Positions 1 to 6,831 of a DNA stretch of 64,000 bases are shown here, piece by piece. Both the position numbers and the translations under genes were made by a program. This DNA comes from Bacteroidota bacterium (GTDB lineage: Bacteria; Bacteroidota; Bacteroidia; Palsa-965), in assembly GCA_006218065.1 (NCBI GenBank), contig VBWE01000004.1, forward strand, positions 1 to 64,000. The letters run 5' to 3'. The first letter of the stretch is position 1. Every line of letters begins with the position of its first letter. Under the pieces are notes generated by a model, which did not search any database, had not been told where the DNA came from, and saw only the letters and a program-made list of their open reading frames with translations.

Positions 1-59
1 TGATTGGGCACGTGCGCGCCGGGAACGATTTGGATATGCTTGTGGTGCTTCTTTTTCAT
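1..59 (-). CDS. N-terminus of an unidentified gene, cut by the window edge
   Basis: An ATG at 59-57 overlaps the TGA of the preceding gene (ATGA), which suggests translational coupling. Only 19 residues are visible (MKKKHHKHIQIVPGAHVPN), a basic His/Lys-rich start, before the window ends. In an element of this kind a mobilisation or recombinase gene could follow an excisionase-like gene, but nothing in these residues shows it. Function unknown. Confidence 0.5.
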   Translation of the reverse strand, partial: MKKKHHKHIQIVPGAHVPN

Positions 60-331
60 AATTGGTGTCCTGTTGTACTATTCGTAAACAGCTTTTGCAA
101 GTCGGCGAGAAACTGCTTCTCTGTTTCAAGCGCGGGAACGTATTGCCGTTTGCCTATGGTGAGCCGGTAGCGCTTTTCCATGCGTGTATCAAAAAGCGTT
201 TTATCTACCGCCGCCCGGCGGCCGATATACAATACCGGCACGCGCAGTTCCCGCAGAAACGCTTTCACTGAGCGGTTATCCGCGTAACCCGTGAGTTTTT
301 TGATATCAGAGAAAAAAATGAGGAATTCCAT
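56..331 (-). CDS. Small excisionase-like/HTH protein
   Basis: A 91-aa basic protein. Residues 8-47 (around DIKKLTGYADNRSVKAFL) resemble the winged-helix/MerR-like DNA-binding fold of excisionases and other small regulators of Bacteroidota mobile elements: a helix with 'LTGY', a turn, a recognition helix, then a short strand region (VPVLYIGRRAAVDK). It is third in a minus-strand series (713-1384, 352-624, 56-331) and its stop overlaps the next start by ATGA. A role in excision or in controlling the element fits the context but is inferred. The match is by fold pattern only. Confidence 0.55.
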   Translation of the reverse strand: MEFLIFFSDIKKLTGYADNRSVKAFLRELRVPVLYIGRRAAVDKTLFDTRMEKRYRLTIGKRQYVPALETEKQFLADLQKLFTNSTTGHQL

Positions 332-351
332 AGCGATGTTTTTTAATCGAA

Positions 352-624
352 TTAGCGGTCATTGAGCGGGCGCCAGGGGTGGTTTTTGAAATAGAGCTGC
401 CAGAGTGTGGTGTACTTCCGGAGCAGCGAGAAAGCGAAGTCGAGGTCTTCGGTGCTTACGTTCGCCCCGTCTTTTTTTATGTACTGGATGATTATCCCTA
501 TCCGCAGTTCTATGGGAGTGGTGATCCAGTTAAAGCGCGAGGGATCGGATTGGATAGAGATGAGAGACTGGAAATACTCGAGGTTGGTCTCAAGAATTTG
601 GAGTGGGTGCTGGTTTGTTTTCAT
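352..624 (-). CDS. Conserved-looking small protein of unknown function
   Basis: A 90-aa protein beginning MKTNQHPLQIL. The frame stays open upstream to 705, but that extension runs through the hairpin at 674-717, so the ATG at 624 is preferred; it is preceded by the A-rich stretch typical of Bacteroidota translation starts. The sequence is mostly helical with no signal peptide or membrane segment, and a C-terminal aromatic patch (TLWQLYFKNHPWRPL). It lies between the coiled-coil gene and the excisionase-like gene on the same strand, 20 nt from the latter. No family recognised. Confidence 0.55.
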   Translation of the reverse strand: MKTNQHPLQILETNLEYFQSLISIQSDPSRFNWITTPIELRIGIIIQYIKKDGANVSTEDLDFAFSLLRKYTTLWQLYFKNHPWRPLNDR

Positions 625-673
625 GATCGTTTGTTTTTCTTGAACAAACGTAGCGGGAACAACAACCATTAAA

Positions 674-717
674 ATTGAAAACGGGTTGAATTCCGCTGAG
701 TTCAATCCGTTTTCAAT
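674..717 (-). terminator. Hairpin terminator after the 713-1384 gene
   Basis: Two 17-nt arms (674-690 and 701-717) pair with one G-T mismatch around a 10-nt loop, and on the minus strand a short T run follows. The TGA of the 713-1384 gene lies inside the right arm. It may attenuate rather than fully stop transcription into the next small genes. Confidence 0.65.
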
Positions 718-1384
718 CGGGTACTTTGAGATGGCTAAGGATTATTTCAACGGTTTCCGAAGGAGCAGTATTTCTTGCAAAATCGCTTCTGCTCAAGTAA
801 GTGTACTGCTGCAAATTCGTCTTGCTGGCTGGTCCACTTTTGTGCAAGCAACGATCCATTATCGCCTGCTCTAGTAGTTTTTCATTAATCAGTACAACGC
901 CTTTGCGCATGAGCACATACAGAATTTCTGTGAAGACTTTAAGATTGATACAGTCAATTCTTGATTTCGCCGCTGCTCCCGGGGTAAATGCTGCCTTGAA
1001 ATCCTCGAACGCTATCGGGTATATGACAATGTCGGTTCTTGGTATTGCTCCGGTTACGAGTTTGAAGAATGTCTCTAAATCATACTCAGGATTCCAATCA
1101 AAACAGAGTTCAGGGCGGCCGAGGGTAATGACTTGATCTGCCGGTTGAACTGAAAGCTCTTGGATCAGCAGCGCATTGGCTTGTTTATATTCTTCCTCAA
1201 GCTGGTCGATCTGCCGTCTCTCTTTTTTGACCTGCTTTTCCTTCAGGATAACCGCATCTTTCTTGTTTTTTATGAGCCTGTTTAATTCCTCGATCCTTTG
1301 AATATAGAGAGCTATACGGCTGGGGTGGCTCGCCATATTCACTGGGGCCGACTCGTTCTGTCCGTATGGTTTCCTTCCTTTCAT
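713..1384 (-). CDS. Coiled-coil protein of unknown function
   Basis: A 223-aa protein with a basic N-terminus, then a strongly charged predicted coiled coil at about residues 25-72 (IEELNRLIKNKKDAVILKEK onward), then a mixed domain of about 130 residues. The layout of a helical region followed by a short C-terminal domain recalls element-borne regulators such as RteC, but I see no diagnostic match and do not assign it. It is the first gene of the minus-strand series running to the left edge. A perfect 10-bp inverted repeat lies directly upstream of its ATG. Start uncertain: an internal Met at residue 17 is the alternative. Confidence 0.6.
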   Translation of the reverse strand: MKGRKPYGQNESAPVNMASHPSRIALYIQRIEELNRLIKNKKDAVILKEKQVKKERRQIDQLEEEYKQANALLIQELSVQPADQVITLGRPELCFDWNPEYDLETFFKLVTGAIPRTDIVIYPIAFEDFKAAFTPGAAAKSRIDCINLKVFTEILYVLMRKGVVLINEKLLEQAIMDRCLHKSGPASKTNLQQYTYLSRSDFARNTAPSETVEIILSHLKVPD

Positions 1385-1385
1385 G

Positions 1386-1412
1386 GTGAGGTATTGCTTT
1401 GGAATACCTCAC
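1386..1412. promoter_or_regulatory. Perfect inverted repeat at the start of the coiled-coil gene
   Basis: GTGAGGTATT (1386-1395) and AATACCTCAC (1403-1412) form a perfect 10-bp inverted repeat with a 7-nt spacer, ending 1 nt before the ATG of the 713-1384 gene. It could be an operator, or an mRNA hairpin masking the ribosome-binding site. The segment CCTCACGTAAA (1407-1417) recurs inverted as TTTACGTGAGG (1487-1497) on the far side of the plus-strand promoter. Confidence 0.5.
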
Positions 1413-1433
1413 GTAAAGCCTTAGTGCAGACAG

Positions 1434-1463
1434 TTGACAAATAGCTGACAATCATGCTATTAT
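1434..1463 (+). promoter_or_regulatory. E. coli-like sigma70 promoter (TTGACA-N18-TATTAT)
   Basis: TTGACA at 1434-1439 and TATTAT at 1458-1463 are separated by 18 nt. This is not the Bacteroidota TAnnTTTG type seen elsewhere in the window. It lies between the two inverted TTTACGTGAGG motifs and points at a short non-coding stretch ending in a terminator, not directly at a gene. Confidence 0.4.
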
Positions 1464-1468
1464 GTCCC

Positions 1469-1556
1469 TGTCTATCACGTAGTTCTTTTACGTGAGGACG
1501 CCCAGGGGTTTCCTCTGCGCGGCCCGGCTGCTTCCAACAGCCGGGCTATTTTTTTG
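1469..1556 (+). ncRNA. Candidate small RNA between promoter and terminator
   Basis: A transcript starting a few nt after the TATTAT box would be about 90 nt and would hold no open frame of useful length. It would contain a short hairpin (CACGTA/TACGTG around 1476-1494) and end in a strong GC-rich terminator with a T run (1522-1556). The gene at 1635 starts only after that terminator. The call rests on promoter and terminator geometry only; a leader with an attenuator for the 1635 gene is the alternative. Confidence 0.3.
1522..1556 (+). terminator. Rho-independent terminator
   Basis: GCCCGGCTG (1522-1530) and CAGCCGGGC (1538-1546) form a perfect 9-bp GC-rich stem with a 7-nt loop, followed by a run of T. 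It lies about 80 nt upstream of the start of the 1635 gene. Confidence 0.75.
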
Positions 1557-1620
1557 TTAATTTTTACTGTATTTTTCGGTTGTATTTGCTGTTAATACGA
1601 TAGAATTCATTTAAAAAATG

Positions 1621-1640
1621 GGACATGTACAGACATGTCC
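1621..1640. promoter_or_regulatory. Palindrome over the start codon of the 1635 gene
   Basis: GGACATGT (1621-1628) and ACATGTCC (1633-1640) form a perfect 8-bp inverted repeat with a 4-nt spacer. The right arm contains the proposed ATG (1635). It could be an operator, or a hairpin limiting ribosome access. Confidence 0.4.
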
Positions 1641-2936
1641 GAAAAATATTTGCGTATGGGAGCGTTACCGGATAAAAACATTGTGCTTAGAAAAGAGATA
1701 ATTGAAGGAATAGCTGCGCAATTCAAAAAGGATACTGGAAAAGCGACATTTACCGGATTTGGTCGTCACTTAAAGGAATTCGCTAAGACCCATTCGTATG
1801 GTGTCAAGTATTTGGATCAACTAAAACAGGCCGAGAAAGATTTTCCAGATAACGTTACTATTAATAGAGCCTTAAATCGCGTGAAAGAGTCGAAAGGTTG
1901 GGGGGCAAATCCCGAGTTGCGAGATTTGCTTTGCTACTATGCGTTTTCGATGAGTTGGGAAGATAAAATGAAAGATTTGTTGGGAGAGGAGAATTATAGT
2001 TACGAAGACGAGAAGGCCGAAAGTGACAGGTTACGGAAAACAAAGAAAGATAAAATCGGTGCTGCAGCCCCTCAACAATCCAATACGACCAAGAAGGATG
2101 AAGCCAATACAAAGCAGCTTGGATTTCGACGCTGGCTAGCCGCCAATATTACTGCGCTGATCATTCCAGTAGCAATACTTACTATTGTTACTGCTATACT
2201 TATGATGAAGGTCAAAGAAAACCCCGTGAAAGATGACTTCTCGAAAAAGCAAGTTGAAGCTGTTCTTGCTTTGTATAAAAAACTTAAAAGCACTTCTTGG
2301 GAGTTCAAATTAGTCCTAAAGAATAGGTATAGTTGGTCAGTTAGTTGGCAAAAAGACAGTGTAGACAATTTTTACGAAAGTCAAATTAAGAATTTATCGA
2401 TTCTTCAAATGAAAGAGGTGTTTTTTTCTGATAAGCCCGGTTTATTGATAAAATATTTAATGGGGAAAAATATGCTTGTGGACATGACTTCTCCAGATCA
2501 GATTGTTGACTCTTTCGGACACAATATGTATTTCATCGATGTTGATGTTCCAATTGATACTACATTGCCAAGTGAATTCTTAATTAGTGATTTAGCCTTT
2601 TCATTGAATGATGTTATGGATGGAGAATTGATCGAATACTCACGATCTCTCTTATTACCGGACTCTGTAAAATTATGGTTGAGGCAGTTAGCTTCTCCCG
2701 AAGACGATGTTCAAACTCTGAATAAAATAATGGCTGAGAGTACCAATGAAGTCATTGTTATTGGCCCTAAAGGGACAATCGAAGATGACTTCACAGGCGT
2801 CACTCCCTTGAATGTATGGTATGACGCACTAAAACCATCAGATCGAGTGACTTTTATACAATTATTTACTGTTATCGATAACCTTGAGAGGTCAATAATT
2901 GACTTTCTAAAAAGCCAAGAAATTCCAATTGATTAG
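1635..2936 (+). CDS. Single-pass membrane protein of unknown function (element cargo)
   Basis: A 433-aa protein of three parts. Residues 1-165 are an all-helical, Lys/Glu-rich cytoplasmic region ending in a basic stretch. Residues about 168-192 form one hydrophobic segment (ITALIIPVAILTIVTAILMM). Residues 193-433 are a soluble domain, probably extracytoplasmic by the positive-inside rule. There is no signal peptide and no motif I recognise. The gene is clearly AT-rich compared with the backbone and is flanked on both sides by strong terminators, so it is a monocistronic cargo unit. Met8 (1656) is an alternative start. A sensor or effector role would fit this topology but is speculation. Confidence 0.7.
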   Translation: MSEKYLRMGALPDKNIVLRKEIIEGIAAQFKKDTGKATFTGFGRHLKEFAKTHSYGVKYLDQLKQAEKDFPDNVTINRALNRVKESKGWGANPELRDLLCYYAFSMSWEDKMKDLLGEENYSYEDEKAESDRLRKTKKDKIGAAAPQQSNTTKKDEANTKQLGFRRWLAANITALIIPVAILTIVTAILMMKVKENPVKDDFSKKQVEAVLALYKKLKSTSWEFKLVLKNRYSWSVSWQKDSVDNFYESQIKNLSILQMKEVFFSDKPGLLIKYLMGKNMLVDMTSPDQIVDSFGHNMYFIDVDVPIDTTLPSEFLISDLAFSLNDVMDGELIEYSRSLLLPDSVKLWLRQLASPEDDVQTLNKIMAESTNEVIVIGPKGTIEDDFTGVTPLNVWYDALKPSDRVTFIQLFTVIDNLERSIIDFLKSQEIPID

Positions 2937-2960
2937 GTTCAATGAGAAAATCAATTATAA

Positions 2961-2989
2961 AAAGAGCCACCTGACAAAGGTGGCTCTTT
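2961..2989. terminator. Bidirectional terminator between convergent genes
   Basis: AAAGAGCCACCT (2961-2972) and AGGTGGCTCTTT (2978-2989) form a perfect 12-bp stem with a 5-nt loop. Its A/T-rich ends suit termination in both directions, after the plus gene ending at 2936 and the minus gene ending at 3004. Confidence 0.85.
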
Positions 2990-3003
2990 ATAAAAAACAA
3001 TAA

Positions 3004-4095
3004 TCACTGTTTGATCAGCTTCTTGAAAAGCTCAGTGATTTCCTTCAAATGCTCTGTTGAAGAAATGACCAATCCCGTACTGGCCCCATTCCAAAAGGAC
3101 TGAACCGATTTTGGTAGACTTTTGATCTCTGCTTTCTTCACCTGTTTGCGCACAGTCTGCTCCCCGAGCATCACTACAAGGTAGATACCGCCCCTACGAA
3201 AGTGGAAGAATGCAAGGTTCTTGCCCCCTTCCCGCCGGAGCGAGATATAATGCTTGCCGCGGGGATTTACCACGAGAGACTTGTCGAGCTTTAATGCCTC
3301 GGCTCTCAGTTTCTCGTATATGGTACGAGCGAGACTTGAGGCTTTCTCCAGGTGGTCTGCTTCGGTGTGGATCACGCGCTCTTTGGGCGGCTGCTTCGCT
3401 TCGGTTTTGAGATCGGAGAAAGGAGGAACCATAGAAAGTACCAAGGACTTACCTGCGCGGTACTTGTGCAGGTAGATGACATCCAGGGCATGGCTATTGG
3501 CTTCCACATACGCGTTGATGAGCTTTTCTCCGTCCGGATCGTCCTCGTTGACGATGCACAATCCCCGGAGCGTTTTTCGGATGGCATACTCGAGCATGGT
3601 ATCCACGGTCCAGTTTCCGGCAAGCAGTGCGCCGATGGCTTTGCCGACGCGCTTGTCTTTGCGGATATGTTCGGTCAATTCGCCAATAAGGGCATCACGC
3701 TTATCCTTTCGCAGCAGGTTCGCATTGGTCGTGATCATGGTAAGCATGGCCAGGGTGCTGCCGCGCGTAACGGAGAGCAGGTAACAGCGGGGCTTTTGCG
3801 GATCGCTGAAATCAAACAGGAATGCATCCCACGGATAGACGTTTGCCTTCGGGTTTGCATTCAGGCCGATTGTTTTCTCGCCGAAAAGCACGGCGCGGTT
3901 GGCAAGCACGAGCTTCGTGCATTCTTCCTGCGTCATCATCGAGAGGAGCAGGGTTTCTTTCTCAAGTGAAAGTCCAGGCTCGGGAAGCAATACAGAGTCC
4001 TTCAGAAGAAAGGTGCGGCCAAACGGCCTCGTGTCCCCTGCGGGAACGGGAGCGGGTGGAGGTGGTTTTGGTAAGGAACGTTTTTGTTTTTTCAT
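3004..4095 (-). CDS. DUF5655-like protein with a degenerate nuclease-like N-terminal domain
   Basis: 363 aa. The C-terminal ~110 residues (from about LARTIYEKLRAEALKLDKSL) match the DUF5655 pattern, a domain often found after PD-(D/E)XK nuclease-like domains in defence or uncharacterised proteins. Residues ~60-115 follow the layout of that nuclease fold: 'LVLANRAVLFGE', then 'WDAFLFDF', then 'CYLLSVTRG'. The usual ExK of the last strand is replaced by SVT, so catalysis looks lost. The N-terminus is Pro-rich and disordered. It is convergent with the 1635 gene and divergent from the GHKL operon, with GC-richer composition than both. The domain calls are pattern-based. Confidence 0.6.
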   Translation of the reverse strand: MKKQKRSLPKPPPPAPVPAGDTRPFGRTFLLKDSVLLPEPGLSLEKETLLLSMMTQEECTKLVLANRAVLFGEKTIGLNANPKANVYPWDAFLFDFSDPQKPRCYLLSVTRGSTLAMLTMITTNANLLRKDKRDALIGELTEHIRKDKRVGKAIGALLAGNWTVDTMLEYAIRKTLRGLCIVNEDDPDGEKLINAYVEANSHALDVIYLHKYRAGKSLVLSMVPPFSDLKTEAKQPPKERVIHTEADHLEKASSLARTIYEKLRAEALKLDKSLVVNPRGKHYISLRREGGKNLAFFHFRRGGIYLVVMLGEQTVRKQVKKAEIKSLPKSVQSFWNGASTGLVISSTEHLKEITELFKKLIKQ

Positions 4096-4257
4096 GACTG
4101 TCGGTTTTGGTTTTCCGGCAGCATGTATAGCTCTGCGGGGGCGATGCAGTCAAATGGAGATAACGGTTATGTATGGGATTGAGGGAGGAGTCAAATAAAC
4201 CTCAATATCTGCACAAAGGGTATTGCTGTAAAAATTCAAAATCAATGATAAAATCGT

Positions 4258-4265
4258 TATTTTTG
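4258..4265 (+). promoter_or_regulatory. Bacteroidota -7 box upstream of the GHKL operon
   Basis: TATTTTTG matches TAnnTTTG and lies 37 nt before the ATG at 4303. No clear -33 TTTG stands at the ideal 19-21 nt distance. Confidence 0.45.
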
Positions 4266-4302
4266 TAATGGTATGTTAAATGTTTAGGTTGCAAATGATT
4301 AG

Positions 4303-5358
4303 ATGAAGAAGTTATACAGTACCCGGGAATACAAAGCTTGGCATAAGAGAAAGCTCCAGAAGATCGAGAGACAACTTCAGGCAAAGAACAACTCAAGTAC
4401 AAAGAGAAGTAACCAAGTAAGGAAAAACAATTCCAGAGGAATTGAGAATGGTCTCCCATTTGCAATATACGCCCCCGTTGATTTTCGATTAATTGAAAAT
4501 GCAGAAGAGTGCTTGATGTTTTTCCGGAACATTCGAAACGAAGAGAATGTAAAGTTTATTAGGAATTACCAAATTGTTGTTATGTCGCTTTTTGAGGTAG
4601 AACAAATTGATTATGCAACGATCAGTGTTTTAACGGCCATTAGTGATGATTTGAAGTCGAAAGGAGTGGTATTGCAGGGAAATTTTCCGAGGAATAAAGA
4701 AGCAAGAAAGTTTATCGAGGATTCTGGGTTTTTAAGTCATATGGTTAACGAAACAAATAGGCCATTTCCGAAGCCAGGAAAATCAGAGCTGATCTTTTTT
4801 GAAAAGGGATGTGGAACCCTATCAGGTAAGGACAATAGAAGAATTTCGCAAGTCGTAAAAGACTCCGTTGGCCATTTAACGGGTGAAACTTCTCAATCCC
4901 TTTCAGTGAAGACAATTTTGCTTGAGATTTGTGGAAATTCTATTGAATGGGGAGGAACCGAGAATAAACAATGGTTGCTTGGAGTTAAATATGAACCGGG
5001 GAAGGTTGTCTTTACAGTTACAGATGTTGGGAAAGGTATATTGCAAACTCTGCATCGAAAGTTCAAGAAAAAACTACTTGATGCTTTTAGTATTAAAAAC
5101 GATGCTGAAATTCTTTTAGGTGCATTTGAGAAAAAATATGGCTCAAATACACAAGAGATAAATCGAAATAAAGGATTACCTGCGGTTAAAGTAAGTGCCG
5201 AACGAGGTATACTACTTGATTTAAAGGTACTGACTAATAATGTAATTTTGCATTTCGATGACCATTCTCGATCTATGGTCTTTGATTCGGGCTCCCCTCG
5301 ATTTAAGGGGACCTTATACCAATGGGAGATGACAAAAGAATGCCTGTCTAAAATTTAA
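4303..5358 (+). CDS. STAS-like / GHKL ATPase protein
   Basis: 351 aa with no membrane segment. After a basic, disordered N-terminus (1-50), residues ~60-160 have a STAS-like pattern (strand 'YQIVVMSLFEVEQIDYATIS', then a helix, then 'GVVLQGNFPRN'). A GHKL-type ATPase domain follows: N-box LEICGNSIEWG (about 207-217), G1 box TDVGKGI (240-246), a G2-like NKGLPAVK (289-296) and a terminal strand FKGTLYQWEM (334-343). No phospho-accepting His or kinase dimerisation domain is seen, so it resembles anti-sigma/SpoIIAB-like ATPases more than sensor kinases. The DUF4325 gene starts 4 nt after its stop. The target is unknown. Confidence 0.75.
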   Translation: MKKLYSTREYKAWHKRKLQKIERQLQAKNNSSTKRSNQVRKNNSRGIENGLPFAIYAPVDFRLIENAEECLMFFRNIRNEENVKFIRNYQIVVMSLFEVEQIDYATISVLTAISDDLKSKGVVLQGNFPRNKEARKFIEDSGFLSHMVNETNRPFPKPGKSELIFFEKGCGTLSGKDNRRISQVVKDSVGHLTGETSQSLSVKTILLEICGNSIEWGGTENKQWLLGVKYEPGKVVFTVTDVGKGILQTLHRKFKKKLLDAFSIKNDAEILLGAFEKKYGSNTQEINRNKGLPAVKVSAERGILLDLKVLTNNVILHFDDHSRSMVFDSGSPRFKGTLYQWEMTKECLSKI

Positions 5359-5362
5359 CACG

Positions 5363-5797
5363 ATGAAAACAATAAGCGTACTAAAGGACTTTTCTGACAT
5401 TCCAGGTTTAAGGAATTGTTCGATCAGTGATTATTCAGGAGAAGAGTTTTACCACAAGGTTCTTAATAAGAAATTCAAAGAGACATATGAAAAAGGAGAA
5501 AAGCTCCTAGTTGATCTCGATAATACAGAAGGCTATGCTTCTTCCTTCCTGGATGAAGCATTTGGTAATTTGATCTATGACTTCACACTGGATGTTGTGA
5601 AAAAATCTGTCGAAATAAAATCAGATCAAGAACCCCACTGGAAAGAAATGATTGAAAAGGAGTCTTATGTACAATGGGAAGAAAGAAGAAGAAAAAATGA
5701 GCATCCAATTGTGACGACTAATCACGAGCCTTGGTTCAGACTTATAAGCAACGAATTAAAACAATCAGTATGGGAGCGGCCATCGAATGCTGTATGA
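5363..5797 (+). CDS. STAS-like DUF4325 protein
   Basis: 144 aa. Residues ~25-75 (SGEEFYHKVL..., KLLVDLDNTEGYASSFLDEA) are a clear DUF4325 STAS-like signature, including the conserved 'SSFLDEAFG' segment where classical STAS antagonists carry their phospho-serine. The C-terminal ~50 residues are charged and helical. In partner-switching systems a GHKL kinase phosphorylates such a protein. Here the gene directly follows a GHKL gene (4-nt gap) and overlaps the next gene by ATGA, so the three are probably co-translated. No sigma factor or PP2C phosphatase is nearby. Confidence 0.8.
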   Translation: MKTISVLKDFSDIPGLRNCSISDYSGEEFYHKVLNKKFKETYEKGEKLLVDLDNTEGYASSFLDEAFGNLIYDFTLDVVKKSVEIKSDQEPHWKEMIEKESYVQWEERRRKNEHPIVTTNHEPWFRLISNELKQSVWERPSNAV

Positions 5798-6282
5798 ACT
5801 GGTTTTGGAGGCTTGAACCTTCGGACTGGATTGAGATTTTTGGCATTTTGATAAACGCTGGTCTTGCAATTTGGATTGTTATTACAATTCAAAACCGATT
5901 GACCAATAAGCGTGTTCTCAAGGATTACTTTATTAGTGAAGTTAAAGATCTCCGCAACGAATACAAAATCTGTCTCAGTAATTTGTACACCGGGAAAACG
6001 TACCCCAAGAGTGTGACTCCTTGGTTTAAACTTATGAATATCAAGGTCAATGATCTCATGAAGATTCTTCAAGAGCAATATAAGATAGACAAAGATATAC
6101 TCAAGCCATACCAAAATGACCTTCGAGAACTGATTACAGAGGACGAGAATTTTATAAAGCAGTTTAAAAATGATAAACCAATTGAGTTTAATGACAGCTC
6201 AAAAAACTCATTCATGAAGTTTCAGCAACAGAATAATTCCCTGTTCAACAAACTGATTATCTCCATTAATGAAGCAAAATAA
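5794..6282 (+). CDS. Small membrane-anchored protein, third gene of the GHKL operon
   Basis: 162 aa from the ATG at 5794, which overlaps the previous TGA (ATGA). The frame is open further upstream to 5731, but the overlap makes 5794 the better start. One N-terminal membrane segment (about residues 11-30, WIEIFGILINAGLAIWIVIT) is followed by a ~130-residue charged helical cytoplasmic domain with coiled-coil character. There are no catalytic motifs. With the ATPase and STAS-like genes it forms an AT-rich operon ending just before the tRNA fragment. It may be the membrane effector or anchor of the module (inference). Confidence 0.7.
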   Translation: MNWFWRLEPSDWIEIFGILINAGLAIWIVITIQNRLTNKRVLKDYFISEVKDLRNEYKICLSNLYTGKTYPKSVTPWFKLMNIKVNDLMKILQEQYKIDKDILKPYQNDLRELITEDENFIKQFKNDKPIEFNDSSKNSFMKFQQQNNSLFNKLIISINEAK

Positions 6283-6394
6283 ACCAGTGCTTAGAACACG
6301 TGCTTCCGCGTGCTGGCAAGGCGTGCTCCAGTACCAGTAGATGCAAGTGTCCGCACCCGCTACACCCCACGAAAACACAGGGACACAAGCAGAC

Positions 6395-6446
6395 AGCTCC
6401 CGACTCATAATCTGTGGGTGCTTGGTTCGATCCCAAGTGGGCCCAC
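6395..6446 (+). pseudogene. 3' part of tRNA-Met(CAU): attachment-site remnant
   Basis: The stretch has the anticodon loop CTCATAA, the T-arm CTTGG-TTCGATC-CCAAG and the 3' acceptor strand TGGGCCC+A of a tRNA-Met (or tRNA-Ile2) gene. No 5' acceptor strand (GGGCCCA) or D-arm precedes it, and the anticodon stem no longer pairs fully. It is therefore a displaced tRNA 3' end, not a working gene. This is expected at the end of an element integrated in that tRNA. A terminator follows 2 nt later. Confidence 0.75.
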
Positions 6447-6448
6447 GT

Positions 6449-6481
6449 AAACGCTCTGAAATCAATAGTTTCAGGGCGTTT
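6449..6481 (+). terminator. Displaced tRNA terminator
   Basis: Arms 6449-6461 and 6469-6481 (AAACGCTCTGAAA / TTTCAGGGCGTTT) pair with one G-T, with a 7-nt loop, followed by CATTTTTTG. It directly follows the tRNA fragment and is probably the native terminator of that tRNA. Confidence 0.75.
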
Positions 6482-6773
6482 CATTTTTTGAAAACGGATA
6501 TTCGGAAAGTTTCAGGAGTGACTTTGAGACGGTTTTCCTTTTCCCCGAACGCAGCGATTTTTTCGCCGAAACGTGCGAGTGCTTATAACCAGTGCTTCAA
6601 ATAGGTTTCCACACAAACAAAACAAAGCGGCACGTAACGCCATGCGTGTCGCTTTAAGTGGCCCAGACCGGAGCGGTTGTAGTCAGGGGCAGAAACAAGC
6701 CGGGAAAACGGCCTATAAAGTGGTTTAACGAGGGTTTCGACGGACGTTGCCTGATCCCCGGTTTTTTTCAAAA
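6482..6773. other. Intergenic stretch without a recognisable gene
   Basis: About 290 bases with only short, unconvincing open frames and no known RNA signature. The 11-mer AACCAGTGCTT occurs here (about 6589-6599) and again just after the GHKL operon (about 6283-6293), which may be a minor duplication around the element boundary. Otherwise I see nothing. Confidence 0.5.
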
Positions 6774-6810
6774 ACAAAAGGCGTGGTGCATAGAGCATCA
6801 CGCCTTTTGT
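6774..6810. terminator. Bidirectional-type terminator after the 28-aa gene
   Basis: Sixteen-nt arms 6774-6789 and 6795-6810 pair with a single mismatch around a 5-nt loop, with A/T runs at both ends. On the minus strand it follows the small gene at 6832-6918. Confidence 0.8.
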
Positions 6811-6831
6811 TTTGAGTTGACCTGAAGGCAA

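Larger units (their letters stand above)
1..6446. mobile_element. Right end of a putative integrative element (tRNA-Met site)
   Basis: The block ends at 6446 in the 3' half of a tRNA-Met(CAU) gene without its 5' half, followed by a terminator hairpin. That is the usual scar left when a tyrosine-recombinase element enters a tRNA gene and restores the intact tRNA at its other end. Inside are an excisionase-like small gene, coupled small genes running off the left edge, and cargo of unknown function with visibly AT-rich composition at 1635-2936 and 4303-6282. The integrase and the other end are not in the window, so element identity is inferred. The gene at 3004-4095 is GC-richer, so the cargo is mosaic. 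Confidence 0.6.

Noticed and set aside
713-1384. Assigning the coiled-coil gene to RteC or another mobile-element regulator family
   Set aside because: Only general layout agrees; no diagnostic motif can be confirmed by eye.
6208-6484. Minus-strand frames giving peptides like 'WAHLGSNQAPTDYESGAV'
   Set aside because: This is the well-known antisense translation of a tRNA-Met 3' half, so it supports the tRNA fragment and is not a gene.
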